Part shown: piece after piece, positions 49,313-58,399 of the stretch
Layout: every line of letters starts with the position of its first letter
Position numbering within the stretch: position 1 is the first letter of the stretch
NCBI RefSeq assembly: GCF_042656585.1
Contig: NZ_JBHSPG010000023.1
Reading direction: 5' to 3' (one strand)
Length of the DNA: 64,000 nucleotides
Source of the DNA: Thalassorhabdus alkalitolerans
GTDB taxonomy: Bacteria; Bacillota; Bacilli; Bacillales; Marinococcaceae
Program-made: the position numbers and the translations under genes
The notes under the pieces: model-generated
What the model was told of the DNA's origin: nothing
The model's database searches: none
Seen by the model: the letters and a program-made list of their open reading frames with translations, nothing else

Positions 49313-49339
49313 TTAACAATGTACAAAACGAAACGATAT
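49313..49339 (+). promoter_or_regulatory. SigD-type promoter of the first chemoreceptor
   Basis: TTAA, 15 bp, then AACGATAT. The -10 and the bases after it (CGATATTACTTAT) are identical to those at the hag promoter. Confidence 0.7.
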
Positions 49340-49406
49340 TACTTATATTGGCAGGATTTGGTTCGTTGTGCCTACTTCCATAAATATGAGTAAAGAAGGG
49401 TGAGCA

Positions 49407-51110
49407 GTGGTGAAAGGTTTTATTGATAAACTTAAGCTTGGAACGAAACTTAATGTATTAATTGTTGCGATTTTGCTTTGTTTTTCCACGGTGATCGGAT
49501 TTGTTGTGCAAGGTCAAATTACAAATGGAATTGAAAGAACAGCTGTGGAAAAGGCCCAGTCAGATCTTGCTTTGGGATACAGCTATATTGACGCCCAGTA
49601 CCCGGGTCCTTGGCAGGTTGAGGATGGCGTCCTCTTTAAAGGTGACGTTGAAATTTCCAATAATTTCGACCTGGTAGACGAAGTTGGGGACATGACAGAG
49701 GGTACGGTGACAATTTTCCTGGAAGACACACGTGTAACGACGAATGTAATAAATAACGGTGAAAGAGCGGTGGGGACCCAGGCTTCCCAGGAAGTTGCAC
49801 ACACAGTACTGGAAGAAGGAAACGTATATACAGGTCCAGCTGATGTTGCGGGAGTTACCTATCAAACGGCATATCAGCCATTATACGATGCAGAAGGGGA
49901 AACCATCGGAATGTGGTATGTAGGAGCATCACAGGAAATATTAGATGAAATTATCGGCCAATCTACCATTGTATTTTTAATTGTCTTAGTAGCAGGAACT
50001 CTTGTTTCAGCAGGGGCTGTGCTTTTATTTTCCAGACGTATTACGAAACGGTTATCAGGGGTTTCCGAAGCTCTTGCCTCTGCCGGAGAGGGTGATTTCA
50101 CGACTGCGTTGTCGGACTCTTCGAAAGATGAAATTGGTTCGTTAGCCCGAAGCTACAACACTATGAAAGAAAGTCTTCGTCAACTCGTCTCTCAGGTTAC
50201 AGAAAGTTCACAGCAGGTGGCAGCTTCTTCTGAGCAATTAAGTGCCAGCGCCCAGGAAACCAATGCTGCCACGGAAGAAATTTCAAGTTCCATTCAAGAA
50301 ATGGCAGCGGGGGCAGAAGAACAGCTGGCCAGTGCGAATTCAACAAATGATGTCGTGATGGAGATTTCAACAGGAATGAAGCAGATTGCAGGCATTATTC
50401 AGGAGATCAATGATTCCTCCCAGCAGGCTTCTTCGAAAGCAGAGCACGGCAGAGAAGTCATAGAACAAACTGTAAGCCAAATGAAATTCATTTTTGAAAA
50501 GACAAATGATACCTCCTCAATGATTGATCAATTAGGTGAGAAATCTAAGAAAATCGGCGATATTGTTTCTCTGATTACTGCTATCTCTGACCAGACAAAC
50601 CTTTTAGCTCTTAACGCAGCGATTGAAGCAGCAAGAGCTGGAGAGCATGGAAAGGGGTTTGCAGTAGTAGCTGAAGAGGTGAGGAAGCTTGCTGAACAGT
50701 CAGGTGAATCGTCAAAACAAATTAGTGAAATGATTCAGGAGATCCAAAAGGATATACAAAAGTCTGTAGAGTCTATGTCCGAAGGCAAACAGGCCGTTAA
50801 TGAAGGCTCTGATCATGTGAACCGGGCAGGCTGTTCTTTTAAAGACATTTCAGAAGCGATCCAATTTGTCAGTACACAAATGGAGGAAGTATCGGCAGCT
50901 GTTCAGCAAATATCTGCGAGCACAGAAACCATGTCCTCATCGGTACAGGAAACGGCCAAGGTGGCTGAGGATTCATCTGGTTATACGCAGGAGGTGGCAG
51001 CCTCAGCGGAAGAGCAGAATGCATCCATGCAGGAAATTACCACTGCTGCCACAACACTTGCAGAAATGGCTGAGGAGCTTCAGGACTCCGTGAAAACATT
51101 TAAGTTATAG
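49407..51110 (+). CDS. Methyl-accepting chemotaxis protein
   Basis: This is a 567-residue membrane chemoreceptor. TM1 is at about 17-37, and an extracellular single-Cache-type ligand domain spans about 40-185 (GYSYIDAQYPGPWQVEDG, EGTVTIFLEDTRVTT, YEPLYDAEGETIGMWYVG-like end). TM2 is at about 190-212, followed by HAMP, and the signalling domain has the hairpin tip IVSLITAISDQTNLLALNAA and EEVRKLAEQSGESSKQI. It signals through CheA/CheW, which are not encoded in this window. The start is one of two adjacent GTG codons with AAGGGTGA upstream. A SigD promoter precedes it, tying it to the motility regulon. Confidence 0.93.
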   Translation: MVKGFIDKLKLGTKLNVLIVAILLCFSTVIGFVVQGQITNGIERTAVEKAQSDLALGYSYIDAQYPGPWQVEDGVLFKGDVEISNNFDLVDEVGDMTEGTVTIFLEDTRVTTNVINNGERAVGTQASQEVAHTVLEEGNVYTGPADVAGVTYQTAYQPLYDAEGETIGMWYVGASQEILDEIIGQSTIVFLIVLVAGTLVSAGAVLLFSRRITKRLSGVSEALASAGEGDFTTALSDSSKDEIGSLARSYNTMKESLRQLVSQVTESSQQVAASSEQLSASAQETNAATEEISSSIQEMAAGAEEQLASANSTNDVVMEISTGMKQIAGIIQEINDSSQQASSKAEHGREVIEQTVSQMKFIFEKTNDTSSMIDQLGEKSKKIGDIVSLITAISDQTNLLALNAAIEAARAGEHGKGFAVVAEEVRKLAEQSGESSKQISEMIQEIQKDIQKSVESMSEGKQAVNEGSDHVNRAGCSFKDISEAIQFVSTQMEEVSAAVQQISASTETMSSSVQETAKVAEDSSGYTQEVAASAEEQNASMQEITTAATTLAEMAEELQDSVKTFKL

Positions 51111-51152
51111 AAGAGTCGTTCTGGGTGCAGGCAGAAAAAATGGCAGAACCCT

Positions 51153-51179
51153 TTAACAATCCCCTCTTTTGACCGATAA
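51153..51179 (+). promoter_or_regulatory. SigD-type promoter of flaG
   Basis: TTAA, exactly 15 bp, then ACCGATAA, 35 bp before the flaG start. The ribosome site GGAGGGTG follows. Confidence 0.65.
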
Positions 51180-51214
51180 AAGAATCAGGTGAAAAAATCG
51201 GAGGGTGAATTCTT

Positions 51215-51583
51215 ATGGAAATAAAAGGGACAGGCATACCAGGAGTTCAAGAAGTCATTCATTCCTCTCGCCACTACACACAATCAACCAGTCAGCACGA
51301 GAAGGCCGCTACAGAGGAAAAGCATGGTACAGAAGACCAGCGCAAGACCACTTCTTTGGATCGTGAGAAGCTGTTGCAGGAAGTGAACGGGTTAAATCAG
51401 ATGCTCGATGTGAATGCAACGGCTTTGAAGTTCAATGTTCATGACAAGCTGGAAAGGACATATGTTCAGGTGGTGGATCGAAACACGGAGGAAGTGGTAC
51501 GGGAAATACCTCCGGAAAAGTTTCTGGATATCGTTGCAGCCATGCTTGAGCATGTAGGTCTGATTGTCGATAAGAAAGTGTAG
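51215..51583 (+). CDS. flaG: FlaG family flagellar protein
   Basis: The 122-residue protein has a hydrophilic N-terminal half and the FlaG domain at the C-terminus. The domain's blocks are VNGLNQMLDVNATALKFNVH, then RTYVQVVDRNTEEVVREIPPEKFLDIVAAM, matching the family closely. FlaG influences filament length. In B. subtilis it is yvyC, directly upstream of fliD, as here. The start follows ATCGGAGGGTGAATTCTT. A strong hairpin terminator lies between it and fliD, so fliD may have its own promoter or read-through. Confidence 0.92.
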   Translation: MEIKGTGIPGVQEVIHSSRHYTQSTSQHEKAATEEKHGTEDQRKTTSLDREKLLQEVNGLNQMLDVNATALKFNVHDKLERTYVQVVDRNTEEVVREIPPEKFLDIVAAMLEHVGLIVDKKV

Positions 51584-51603
51584 ACCTGTTTATAGATGTA
51601 ACA

Positions 51604-51646
51604 ACAGAAAAAGGACAAGAGAACATTCTCTGTCCTTTTTCTTTTT
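51604..51646. terminator. Terminator between flaG and fliD
   Basis: AGAAAAAGGACA pairs with TGTCCTTTTTCT, with an inner AGAGA/TCTCT, followed by TTTTTAC. Confidence 0.88.
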
Positions 51647-51691
51647 ACCACCATAAGAATTCACTTTTTAAAAAAACATGGGGGATCAAAC

Positions 51692-53479
51692 ATGAGTGAT
51701 ATGAGAATGACTGGCTTTGCCTCGGGCATGGACATAAATCAAATGGTTTCAGACTTAATGAGAGCCGAGCGGGAGCCATTAAACCGGATGGAACAGGACC
51801 GCCAGCTGCTTCTGTGGCAGCAGGAGGCCTACCGGGAAGTGAACCGGCAGTTTGCTGATTTTCGGACAACGACCTTTGATGGAATCATGCGAAGGGCAAA
51901 TATGACAGCAACAACGGTAAGCAGTACAGACGAAAGCAAGGTAACGGCTTCAGGATCAGCATCATCCGGTGAAGGCTCCTATACACTTTCAAGAGTTGAC
52001 CGTCTTGCTTCAGCGGCAAGCAATGTCAGCAGTGATGAGATTCTCGGAGCAGAAGGAAGACTGGACGGGGATGCTTCCTTATGGAGCCAGCTCAGCACCC
52101 ATGAAGGAATGAACTGGGAGACAAAGGAGCACCAGGAAACGATACAGGTGAACGAGGACAGCGGTATAGCCGTACTGGAAAGTGGTGCAATTGACCCGGA
52201 CAGTGTAGAGGTACCAGGCTTCAGTGTAGTCACTTCGGAAGAAGATTTAAATGAAGGCAGTGTTTTGGTTGATGATGAGACGGGCACTCTTCAATTTCAT
52301 GCTTCATTTGAAGGGGGAGAGAGTCTTGAGGTAACGTATCAATCCCATGTCTTTTCCTTTGATGCAACCACGTATGACAGTGAAGGAGAGGAGGTAACAG
52401 AGAACTTTGAATTTGCGGGCACAGACAGCTTGCATCAGGTGCTTGGTGACATTAATCGTTCCAGCCTGGGCGTTAACGCCTTTTATGATGAATTTTCTGG
52501 CCGGGTGGCGTTGACCCGCAGTGATACGGGGCAGTATAACGAAGCCCGGGAAGGTGAGGAAGCAAGAACCGCTGAAAACGGAGAAATCAAATTCTCTGAC
52601 GGATTTCTACGTGATGTGCTCCATTTGGATGAGAGTAACGAAAGTGGCGGGGACAATGCTCAATTTACGATAAATGGACTGGAAACAGAGCGGACTTCCA
52701 ATTCCTTTACCATTGATGGAGTAAATATTACACTCCATGATACGTTTACGGAAGGATCTGTCATGCTGGGTGTCTCGACTGATACAGAGCAGGTTTTCGA
52801 CCAGGTGATAGAGTTTGTGGACGAGTACAATGCACTGATCGAACTTGTGGATGGAAAGGTCTCGGAGGAAAGGTACCGGGACTATCCGCCATTAACTGAC
52901 GAGCAGCGCAGGGAAATGTCAGAGAGAGAACAAGAAATGTGGGATGAGCGGGCGGAAAGCGGGATGCTGCGAAATGACCGCATGCTCTCTGGCGCCCTGG
53001 ACCGGATGCGCCAGGATATGTACGGATCTGTGGACACAGATCAGGGGGCCTTTTCACATTTGACGGAGCTTGGCATTACGACGACCTCAAATTATCAGGA
53101 CAGGGGTAGGCTTGAAGTAGATGAAGAAAAGCTTCGAGAAGCGATTGCTCAAGATGCAGAAGGTGTGTTTCAAATCTTTGCAGCGAACGGTGAAACATAT
53201 GAGGAAAAAGGGGCGGCCCGGCGCTTGCGAGAGACTCTTCAAGGCACCATTGAACAGGTGTCGCAGCGTGCCGGCGGAGCCTCTGCCGCATCAAACCAGC
53301 AGTTTACAATCGGTCGCGAAATTGATCAAATGAATGACCGGATGACAAACTTTGAGCGACGGATGCAGCAGACTGAACAGCGGTACTGGGCTCAGTTTAC
53401 CAGGATGGAACAGGCCATGGCGCAGGCGAATGCCCAGATGGAGCAGTTAATGTCGCAAATGGGCGGCATGGGGATGTAA
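51692..53479 (+). CDS. fliD: Flagellar capping protein FliD (copy 1)
   Basis: This is a 595-residue filament cap, hook-associated protein 2. The conserved N-terminus is RMTGFASGMDINQMVSDLMRAE, and the FliD_C domain contains FVDEYNALIELVDGKVSEER. The helical C-terminus contains QMNDRMTNFERRMQQTEQRY and ends in MSQMGGMGM. The core is of family length. It is a paralogue of the 602-residue fliD at 58693: both start with GFASGMD and both share YRDYPPLTDEQ. It is followed by a terminator and then a long decaying 21-bp repeat array. The ATG has AACATGGGGGAT upstream, a modest ribosome site. Confidence 0.94.
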   Translation: MSDMRMTGFASGMDINQMVSDLMRAEREPLNRMEQDRQLLLWQQEAYREVNRQFADFRTTTFDGIMRRANMTATTVSSTDESKVTASGSASSGEGSYTLSRVDRLASAASNVSSDEILGAEGRLDGDASLWSQLSTHEGMNWETKEHQETIQVNEDSGIAVLESGAIDPDSVEVPGFSVVTSEEDLNEGSVLVDDETGTLQFHASFEGGESLEVTYQSHVFSFDATTYDSEGEEVTENFEFAGTDSLHQVLGDINRSSLGVNAFYDEFSGRVALTRSDTGQYNEAREGEEARTAENGEIKFSDGFLRDVLHLDESNESGGDNAQFTINGLETERTSNSFTIDGVNITLHDTFTEGSVMLGVSTDTEQVFDQVIEFVDEYNALIELVDGKVSEERYRDYPPLTDEQRREMSEREQEMWDERAESGMLRNDRMLSGALDRMRQDMYGSVDTDQGAFSHLTELGITTTSNYQDRGRLEVDEEKLREAIAQDAEGVFQIFAANGETYEEKGAARRLRETLQGTIEQVSQRAGGASAASNQQFTIGREIDQMNDRMTNFERRMQQTEQRYWAQFTRMEQAMAQANAQMEQLMSQMGGMGM

Positions 53480-53493
53480 GGAGTATATATAGT

Positions 53494-53533
53494 AAAAACC
53501 TGTGGCGTGAAGAGCTGGCCACAGGTTTTTTTA
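53494..53533 (+). terminator. Rho-independent terminator after fliD copy 1
   Basis: AAAAACCTGTGGC pairs with GCCACAGGTTTTT around an 11-nt loop and is followed by further T. Confidence 0.92.
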
Positions 53534-53651
53534 TGAAGGGGGAAGTGTTGTGCTATTGAACGGGCATTTCCCCTTTGGCCACCGCACGGCTGATTGCTTG
53601 CTGGCTTTCTTTTCTGGTAATTTCCAATTATGGGCGGGGAAATACGTGTTT

Positions 53652-53895
53652 GACCCAATTATAGTGCAGTTAGACCCAATTACCGGCGGTTTTGACCCAA
53701 TTATGGTGAAGTTTGACCCAATTATCGGCAGTTTTGACCCAATTAATTCAATAATCGACCCAATTAAGTCCGCGACTGCCCGAATGAGGTTCCGCGTCGG
53801 CCCAATCAAGTCCCCGACTGCCTGAAATGAGGTTGCACATCTGCCCTAACAAGTCAGAGAATGCCCGAATCGGGTGCAACGTCTGCCCACTCACC
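53652..53895 (-). repeat. Decaying 21-bp tandem repeat array after fliD copy 1
   Basis: The core GACCCAATTAT (the reverse complement of the flgK-flgL core) begins at 53652, 53673, 53694, 53715, 53736 and 53757, every 21 bp. It then continues as diverging GCCC-type units at about 53778, 53800, 53820, 53843, 53863 and 53884 (GCCCGAATGAG, GCCCAATCAAG, GCCCTAACAAG, GCCCGAATCGG). About 12 units can be followed. The rest of the 465-bp gap shows only the fliD terminator. Confidence 0.9.
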
Positions 53896-53944
53896 CACCA
53901 CCTACCGAATTCCAGCCAGCGTCACTTTGCTCGGCCGCGAATTA

Positions 53945-54406
53945 TCATTCTTTATAGTCCCAGAGTATCCTCCACTCCCTCTCTTCCTCGGTCACATAGA
54001 CAAACTGGACAAAGTCAAAGTGGCCGTATTTACCGACATAGCTTTTGGTGACCACAATCTCATATACCTCTTCCAAAGGCTCACTATCTGCAAACATCCG
54101 CCATTCTTTTATTTTTTCAGGGCTGCTCATTGTAAACTCATAATCTTCTACATCAAAGTGATTTTGAAAAACATGGGGCCGGTCTGATATATAGCTGTCT
54201 CTTGGGAAATGTTCCTGCATGGAGGAATGAAACAGCTCCCAGGAAGAAGCAAATTTTGCTTCCTGCTCCAGTTCATAAAATTCTTCTACTGTCTTGGCGG
54301 CCTTTCTGGCATCAGAAGGCAGCAGGGCAGCTGCAAGCAGTACAAGGATGACTAAGCCGGCTGCAATCGGTACAAGGTGCGGGGAAAAAGGGAGTTTTCT
54401 TTTCAA
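53945..54406 (-). CDS. Membrane-anchored protein of unknown function
   Basis: The 153-residue protein has one N-terminal membrane helix (VPIAAGLVILVLLAAALL) and an extracellular domain. The domain begins with a helix (AAKTVEEFYELEQEAKFASSW) and continues with a beta-rich part with aromatic spacing (YVGKYGHFDFVQFVYV, then WRILWDYKE). This resembles small NTF2-like/DUF4878 lipoprotein-type domains, but the match is weak. The ATG follows AAAGGAGGGCC. It is a single gene, convergent with the repeat array after fliD. Confidence 0.7.
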   Translation of the reverse strand: MKRKLPFSPHLVPIAAGLVILVLLAAALLPSDARKAAKTVEEFYELEQEAKFASSWELFHSSMQEHFPRDSYISDRPHVFQNHFDVEDYEFTMSSPEKIKEWRMFADSEPLEEVYEIVVTKSYVGKYGHFDFVQFVYVTEEEREWRILWDYKE

Positions 54407-54681
54407 GAAAGGCCCTCCTTTGCAAGGTGTTTTACACGTATGTGTATTCTGCCGTCCTGATAATTATTTCAGATAGGCCGGCTTGTATTTTAAAAGACTC
54501 GGACTTCGCCTAACGAGAATTTTGTAATAATGTCTTTCTTTTTTTAAAATGAAAAGGAATTTTACTGAGAGAACTAGAAATAACAGAGAATACTACTCTC
54601 TTGGACTTAATTTGATTAAAACAGTGGAACCTTGGTCATAATGAATTTATGAAAAAGCTAAGCAAATGGGAGGTGGCCCCT

Positions 54682-54828
54682 ATGCAAAGTCCAGGGGAAA
54701 TGAAAGAGATGCTGATCTGTCTGACAGGCATTCCAGGTGAAGTCGTCCAGCATATGTCCGAGGATGAAGTAAAGCGAATGTACAAGGAACGGTTTGTCAC
54801 AAAGGATTCTATGAAAACAGGTTCATAA
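54682..54828 (+). CDS. Small BH0509-like protein (48 residues)
   Basis: AAATGGGAGGTGGCC precedes an ATG opening a 48-codon frame. The product (EMKEMLICLTGIPGEVVQHM, then SEDEVKRMYKERF) has the pattern of the short BH0509 family: a helix, L-T-G, a spacer, M-S-x-x-E-x-x-x-x-Y. Function is unknown in that family. An in-frame ATG 33 bases upstream would give 59 residues but has no ribosome site. The gene-like start, pattern match and short stop-to-next-gene distance support it. Confidence 0.6.
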   Translation: MQSPGEMKEMLICLTGIPGEVVQHMSEDEVKRMYKERFVTKDSMKTGS

Positions 54829-54982
54829 TCTGAAAACAAGGTGGGAGGCTATGTATAGTAGTCTCTTTTTTTGTGTGTCTATGAAAAATATGTTTTCCTG
54901 TTATTTACAATATAGCTTTATATTCCGGCGTAAAGGTCCGATAATAACTTATATACGATCCAAAAAAGGGGCGGAAAATCAC

Positions 54983-55840
54983 TTGAACAAGTTTACATCG
55001 TGCTGTGTTGCTGTGCTGGCTGCTGCTTTATTATGTAGTGAAGGAAAAGGAATGGAGGCTGCCAGCTTGGAGAAGGTAAATTTCAGCGGTTATACCTGGG
55101 ATGTCAAGCATACGGGAAGTGAATTTACATGGGGGCCGGGTCCTAACCATTGGTCCAGAGATCACGTAAATGTAGATGACGAAGGCAGGCTGCATATGAA
55201 AATCGACCGCCAGGACAATCAGTGGTACAGTTCTGAAGTATCAACAACCGAGACACTGGGCTACGGCACATATTCTTTTCAAGTCGATTCGAGTATTGAT
55301 ATAGACAAAAATGCTGTCCTTGGTTTGTTTACCTATGATATGCAATCAGAGGACGCTGTTCAAGCAGAGCACCGTGAAATTGATATTGAATTCACGAAGT
55401 GGGGACTGGAAAGCAACCACAATAGCTACTATACCGTCCAGCCTTATATAAAAGAAGAGAATCAATGCATGTTTACAATTAGGGAGGAAGCTGCTGAGCC
55501 TACGGTTCACTCCTTTACCTGGACTCCTGAGGAAATTGTTTTCCGGTCTGCCACTACAGGAGGCAGGCTGCTGCAAACGTGGACATATTCTGGGGAAGAT
55601 ATCCCTGACAGCCAAAATGAAAAAGTTCATATAAATTTATGGCTCTTTCAAGGTAAAGGACCCAGTAACAACCAGCCTGTAGAAATGGTAATTTCTGATT
55701 TTTCATTTACACCGATTGAAGAAAATGATCAGGAACTCAAGACTTCGGAGGAGAATCAGGCAGAAGAGGAACCTAAAGCCCATCCTGGTCAGAATAGAGG
55801 AAGCAACGGCCTCAAAAATGGAAATGGAACTTTTAAGTAA
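54983..55840 (+). CDS. Exported glycoside hydrolase family 16-like enzyme
   Basis: This is a 286-residue secreted protein. A signal peptide (NKFTSCCVAVLAAALL) is followed by a GH16-like beta-sandwich. The catalytic signature EIDIEF appears in AEHREIDIEFTKWG near residue 135, with flanking blocks YSSEVSTTETLGYGTYSFQV and HSFTWTPEEIVF, and DFSFTPIE at the domain end. Such enzymes cut beta-glucans such as laminarin or lichenan. An acidic and Asn/Gly-rich tail of about 50 residues follows. The start is TTG 54983 with AAGGGGCGG upstream; a longer ORF from 54851 lacks a ribosome site and spoils the signal peptide. The exact polysaccharide is not determined. Confidence 0.82.
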   Translation: MNKFTSCCVAVLAAALLCSEGKGMEAASLEKVNFSGYTWDVKHTGSEFTWGPGPNHWSRDHVNVDDEGRLHMKIDRQDNQWYSSEVSTTETLGYGTYSFQVDSSIDIDKNAVLGLFTYDMQSEDAVQAEHREIDIEFTKWGLESNHNSYYTVQPYIKEENQCMFTIREEAAEPTVHSFTWTPEEIVFRSATTGGRLLQTWTYSGEDIPDSQNEKVHINLWLFQGKGPSNNQPVEMVISDFSFTPIEENDQELKTSEENQAEEEPKAHPGQNRGSNGLKNGNGTFK

Positions 55841-55843
55841 AAG

Positions 55844-55876
55844 AAGCTCTTGCTGGAAAGCAGCGAGGGCTTTTTT
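55844..55876 (+). terminator. Rho-independent terminator after the GH16 gene
   Basis: AAGCTCTTGCTG pairs with CAGCGAGGGCTT (12 bp including two G-T pairs) and is followed by TTTTTT. Confidence 0.88.
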
Positions 55877-56019
55877 ATCTTCTGGGATTAGAATAAAGAA
55901 ATGTTTAAATGTGGAGAAAGAAAGTCGATATAACCCATATGTCCAAAGCTGAAGGGTATGCAGCTAACGGGAACAGAGGGGAAGAAAGGAGTAAGGGTTA
56001 TATATAAACGGTTACGATC

Positions 56020-56064
56020 AGTCATTCCGATGATTCGCGAGGGGGCAATGAAATCGGAATGGCT
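56020..56064 (+). promoter_or_regulatory. Long hairpin in the leader of the second chemoreceptor
   Basis: AGTCATTCCGAT (56020-56031) pairs with ATCGGAATGGCT (56053-56064), 12 bp with one G-T pair. TATATAA-type sequences flank both arms. It lies 47 bp before the start codon. One arm contains TCCGAT, like the -10 of SigD promoters, but the spacing to TAAA is 17 bp, so promoter function is doubtful. Confidence 0.5.
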
Positions 56065-56110
56065 TATATAAGGTGGAATTTTTTTCAAACAGGAAAGGAG
56101 AAAACATTCC

Positions 56111-58105
56111 GTGCGTTCTTTAAAAACAAAGCTGATCCTCTTGATCAGCGGGTTGGTTTCGATTGCTATTATTTCTGTTTCTGTTTTTATGTACTTTCAT
56201 ACAAGTGAAGAAATATCCTCTGCTACAGAGAGGGAAGCCGCAACGGTTACAACAGAAGTGGAAAGGTTTCTGGGAGCCTATTTAGAGCAATTTTCTTTAT
56301 CACTTCACCGCTATGCCAATGATGGGAGTATTGTTTCTTTTTTGGAAAATGATCCTGAGGAAAATGAAGAGTGGGAGGACATTGCTGAGGATTTTGCTTA
56401 TTTTGTAGAGCTGGATGAACGGGCTGACACTCTATATATCGGAGCGGAAAATGGAGAGATGTTCACCGCGCCTGTGATAGACCTTCCAGATGATTTTGAT
56501 CCGACTGTCCGGCCATGGTATCTCGCCGCCAGCGAACAGACTAATGATGTCATATGGACCGAGCCTTATGAGGATGCTGGTTCAGGAGATATGGTTATCA
56601 CAGCGGCCAAGGCGGTAGAAGGCAGTGATGGAGTCATAGGAGTAGTCGGGGTTGATATTTACTTAGATGAATTGTCTGCTATGATGGCAGACATTGACAT
56701 AAGCTATAACGGTTATATTACTTTACTACATAATGAAGGGATGGCTGTTACCCATCCAGATGATACAATTCAGGGCACTCATTTAGGCGAGGAAAGCTTT
56801 GTCCAGCAAATGGCTGCTTCTGACGATACAAGTGGACGTGTTTCAACCCATTTCCAAGGGACAGCAAGCACGGTCTTTTATGAAGAAGTGGAAGGAATTG
56901 ATTGGACGGTTGCAGCAATTTATTCAGATGCAGAAGTAGCAGCACCGGCAAACGAGCTCCGTAATTTATTTATTGTTATTTCAGTTGCGGCGATTGGTAT
57001 TTCTATTGTGATCGCTTATCTTGTCGGGCGCCAGATCACAACCCCGATTCTTTCCCTGCGACGTGATGTGGAGCGGGTCATGGATGGTGACTTCTCTGCA
57101 CAGGCAAAGGTAAGAGGAAAGGATGAGGTGGCCCAGCTAACTCAAGGATTTAACCAAATGATCCGGATGCTTCAGGAACTGATAGGTTCTCTGGAGTTAT
57201 CCTCCAGGCAATCGAGCCAGGAAGCTGCGGAGCTGAGTGCGACTGTTCAGCAATCCACCGCTTCTAGTGAGGAGATAGCGGCAGCTTCTACTGAAGTTGC
57301 AAAAAGAGCTGTCCAGCAATCAGATGATGTAAACAGTGTACAAGCTGAAATTGAGAATCTTTCTGTGCAGATTACAAAATCCAATGAACTGGCTGACCAT
57401 ATGAATGAACTCATGGACTCCGTAGCGGTGATGAGTAAGGATGGTCTCTCTCAGGTCGGTGTGCTTCGAGAGAAGACTTCTGAAAACGATAAAATCATAC
57501 AAACGATGAATGACATCGTTGAAACATTTACGAAGCAGACGGAGGAAGTGGTCAATGTCGTTCATATGATTCAGGGATTTTCTGAGCAGACAAATCTACT
57601 TGCATTAAATGCGAGCATTGAAGCGGCAAGGGCGGGGGAATATGGAAAAGGCTTTGCTGTTGTAGCTGAGGAAGTGAGAAAACTTGCCGAGCAATCAACA
57701 GAGGCGACTGGAACAATTCAAAAAACAGTAGGGCGCATTCAAGATGGCGGCCTCCAGGTGAAGGATGAAATGAAGAAAACGATGGAGCTTTCATCTGAAC
57801 AAGTGGCCGCTGTGAATGACACTGATCAATCCTTTACGAATATTGCAGGTTATATAGATGAAATGGGGAATTTGTTTCAGACGTTAGCAGAACAGCTCAA
57901 GGCAATGAATGAGGCAAGGAGTGCATCGATTGAAAAGGTTTCAAATATATCCCTCGTCAGTGAGGATACGGCCGCAGCAGCCGAAGAAATATCTGCATCC
58001 ACCGAAGAGCTTGTAAGGGGACTCACTGTGCTGAGTGAAGCCTCTGAACGTCTGAATGAAACAAGTGCTGCCGTCCAGGAGCAGGTAAAGGAAATTCAGC
58101 AGTAA
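56111..58105 (+). CDS. Methyl-accepting chemotaxis protein with dCache domain
   Basis: This is a 664-residue chemoreceptor. TM1 is at about 7-28, and a double-Cache extracellular domain spans about 30-285 (DDFDPTVRPWYLAA and GVVGVDIYLDELSAMM, typical of dCache_1 amino-acid-type sensors). TM2 is at about 288-310, followed by HAMP (GRQITTPILSLRRDVERVM). The signalling tip is VVNVVHMIQGFSEQTNLLALNAS, then EEVRKLAEQSTEATGTIQ. The RPWY-x-A block resembles the ligand pocket of amino-acid-sensing Cache domains, but the usual Y-x-D pattern is only partly clear. The start is GTG with AAAGGAGAAAAC upstream. A hairpin lies in the leader. Confidence 0.93.
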   Translation: MRSLKTKLILLISGLVSIAIISVSVFMYFHTSEEISSATEREAATVTTEVERFLGAYLEQFSLSLHRYANDGSIVSFLENDPEENEEWEDIAEDFAYFVELDERADTLYIGAENGEMFTAPVIDLPDDFDPTVRPWYLAASEQTNDVIWTEPYEDAGSGDMVITAAKAVEGSDGVIGVVGVDIYLDELSAMMADIDISYNGYITLLHNEGMAVTHPDDTIQGTHLGEESFVQQMAASDDTSGRVSTHFQGTASTVFYEEVEGIDWTVAAIYSDAEVAAPANELRNLFIVISVAAIGISIVIAYLVGRQITTPILSLRRDVERVMDGDFSAQAKVRGKDEVAQLTQGFNQMIRMLQELIGSLELSSRQSSQEAAELSATVQQSTASSEEIAAASTEVAKRAVQQSDDVNSVQAEIENLSVQITKSNELADHMNELMDSVAVMSKDGLSQVGVLREKTSENDKIIQTMNDIVETFTKQTEEVVNVVHMIQGFSEQTNLLALNASIEAARAGEYGKGFAVVAEEVRKLAEQSTEATGTIQKTVGRIQDGGLQVKDEMKKTMELSSEQVAAVNDTDQSFTNIAGYIDEMGNLFQTLAEQLKAMNEARSASIEKVSNISLVSEDTAAAAEEISASTEELVRGLTVLSEASERLNETSAAVQEQVKEIQQ

Positions 58106-58368
58106 CACGAAATTGGAAGAGACTTTAGTAAAAATTTCAGCAAACACCTGTGAAGAGGTTCCCGTTCTTTTGTTAGGACAAGAATGAGAGGTGGGACTCT
58201 TCTAAAGCTGAAAAAATCCTGAAGGAGACATAAAATTTTCACATTTTTTGTAAAAAAAGATCGAATTATCGTTTACACTATATGTACGGAAACCCAAAAG
58301 ATATATAGAGAATTGCCGCCAAAATGGTATCCTGTTATCTTTTTAGAGAAAATTGTTTGTTCGACACC

Positions 58369-58399
58369 AAAACCCGTCTGATGTTCAGGCGGGTTTTTT
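58369..58399 (+). terminator. Strong terminator in the chemoreceptor-fliD intergenic region
   Basis: AAACCCGTCTGA pairs with TCAGGCGGGTTT around a TGT loop and is followed by TTTC. Confidence 0.9.
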
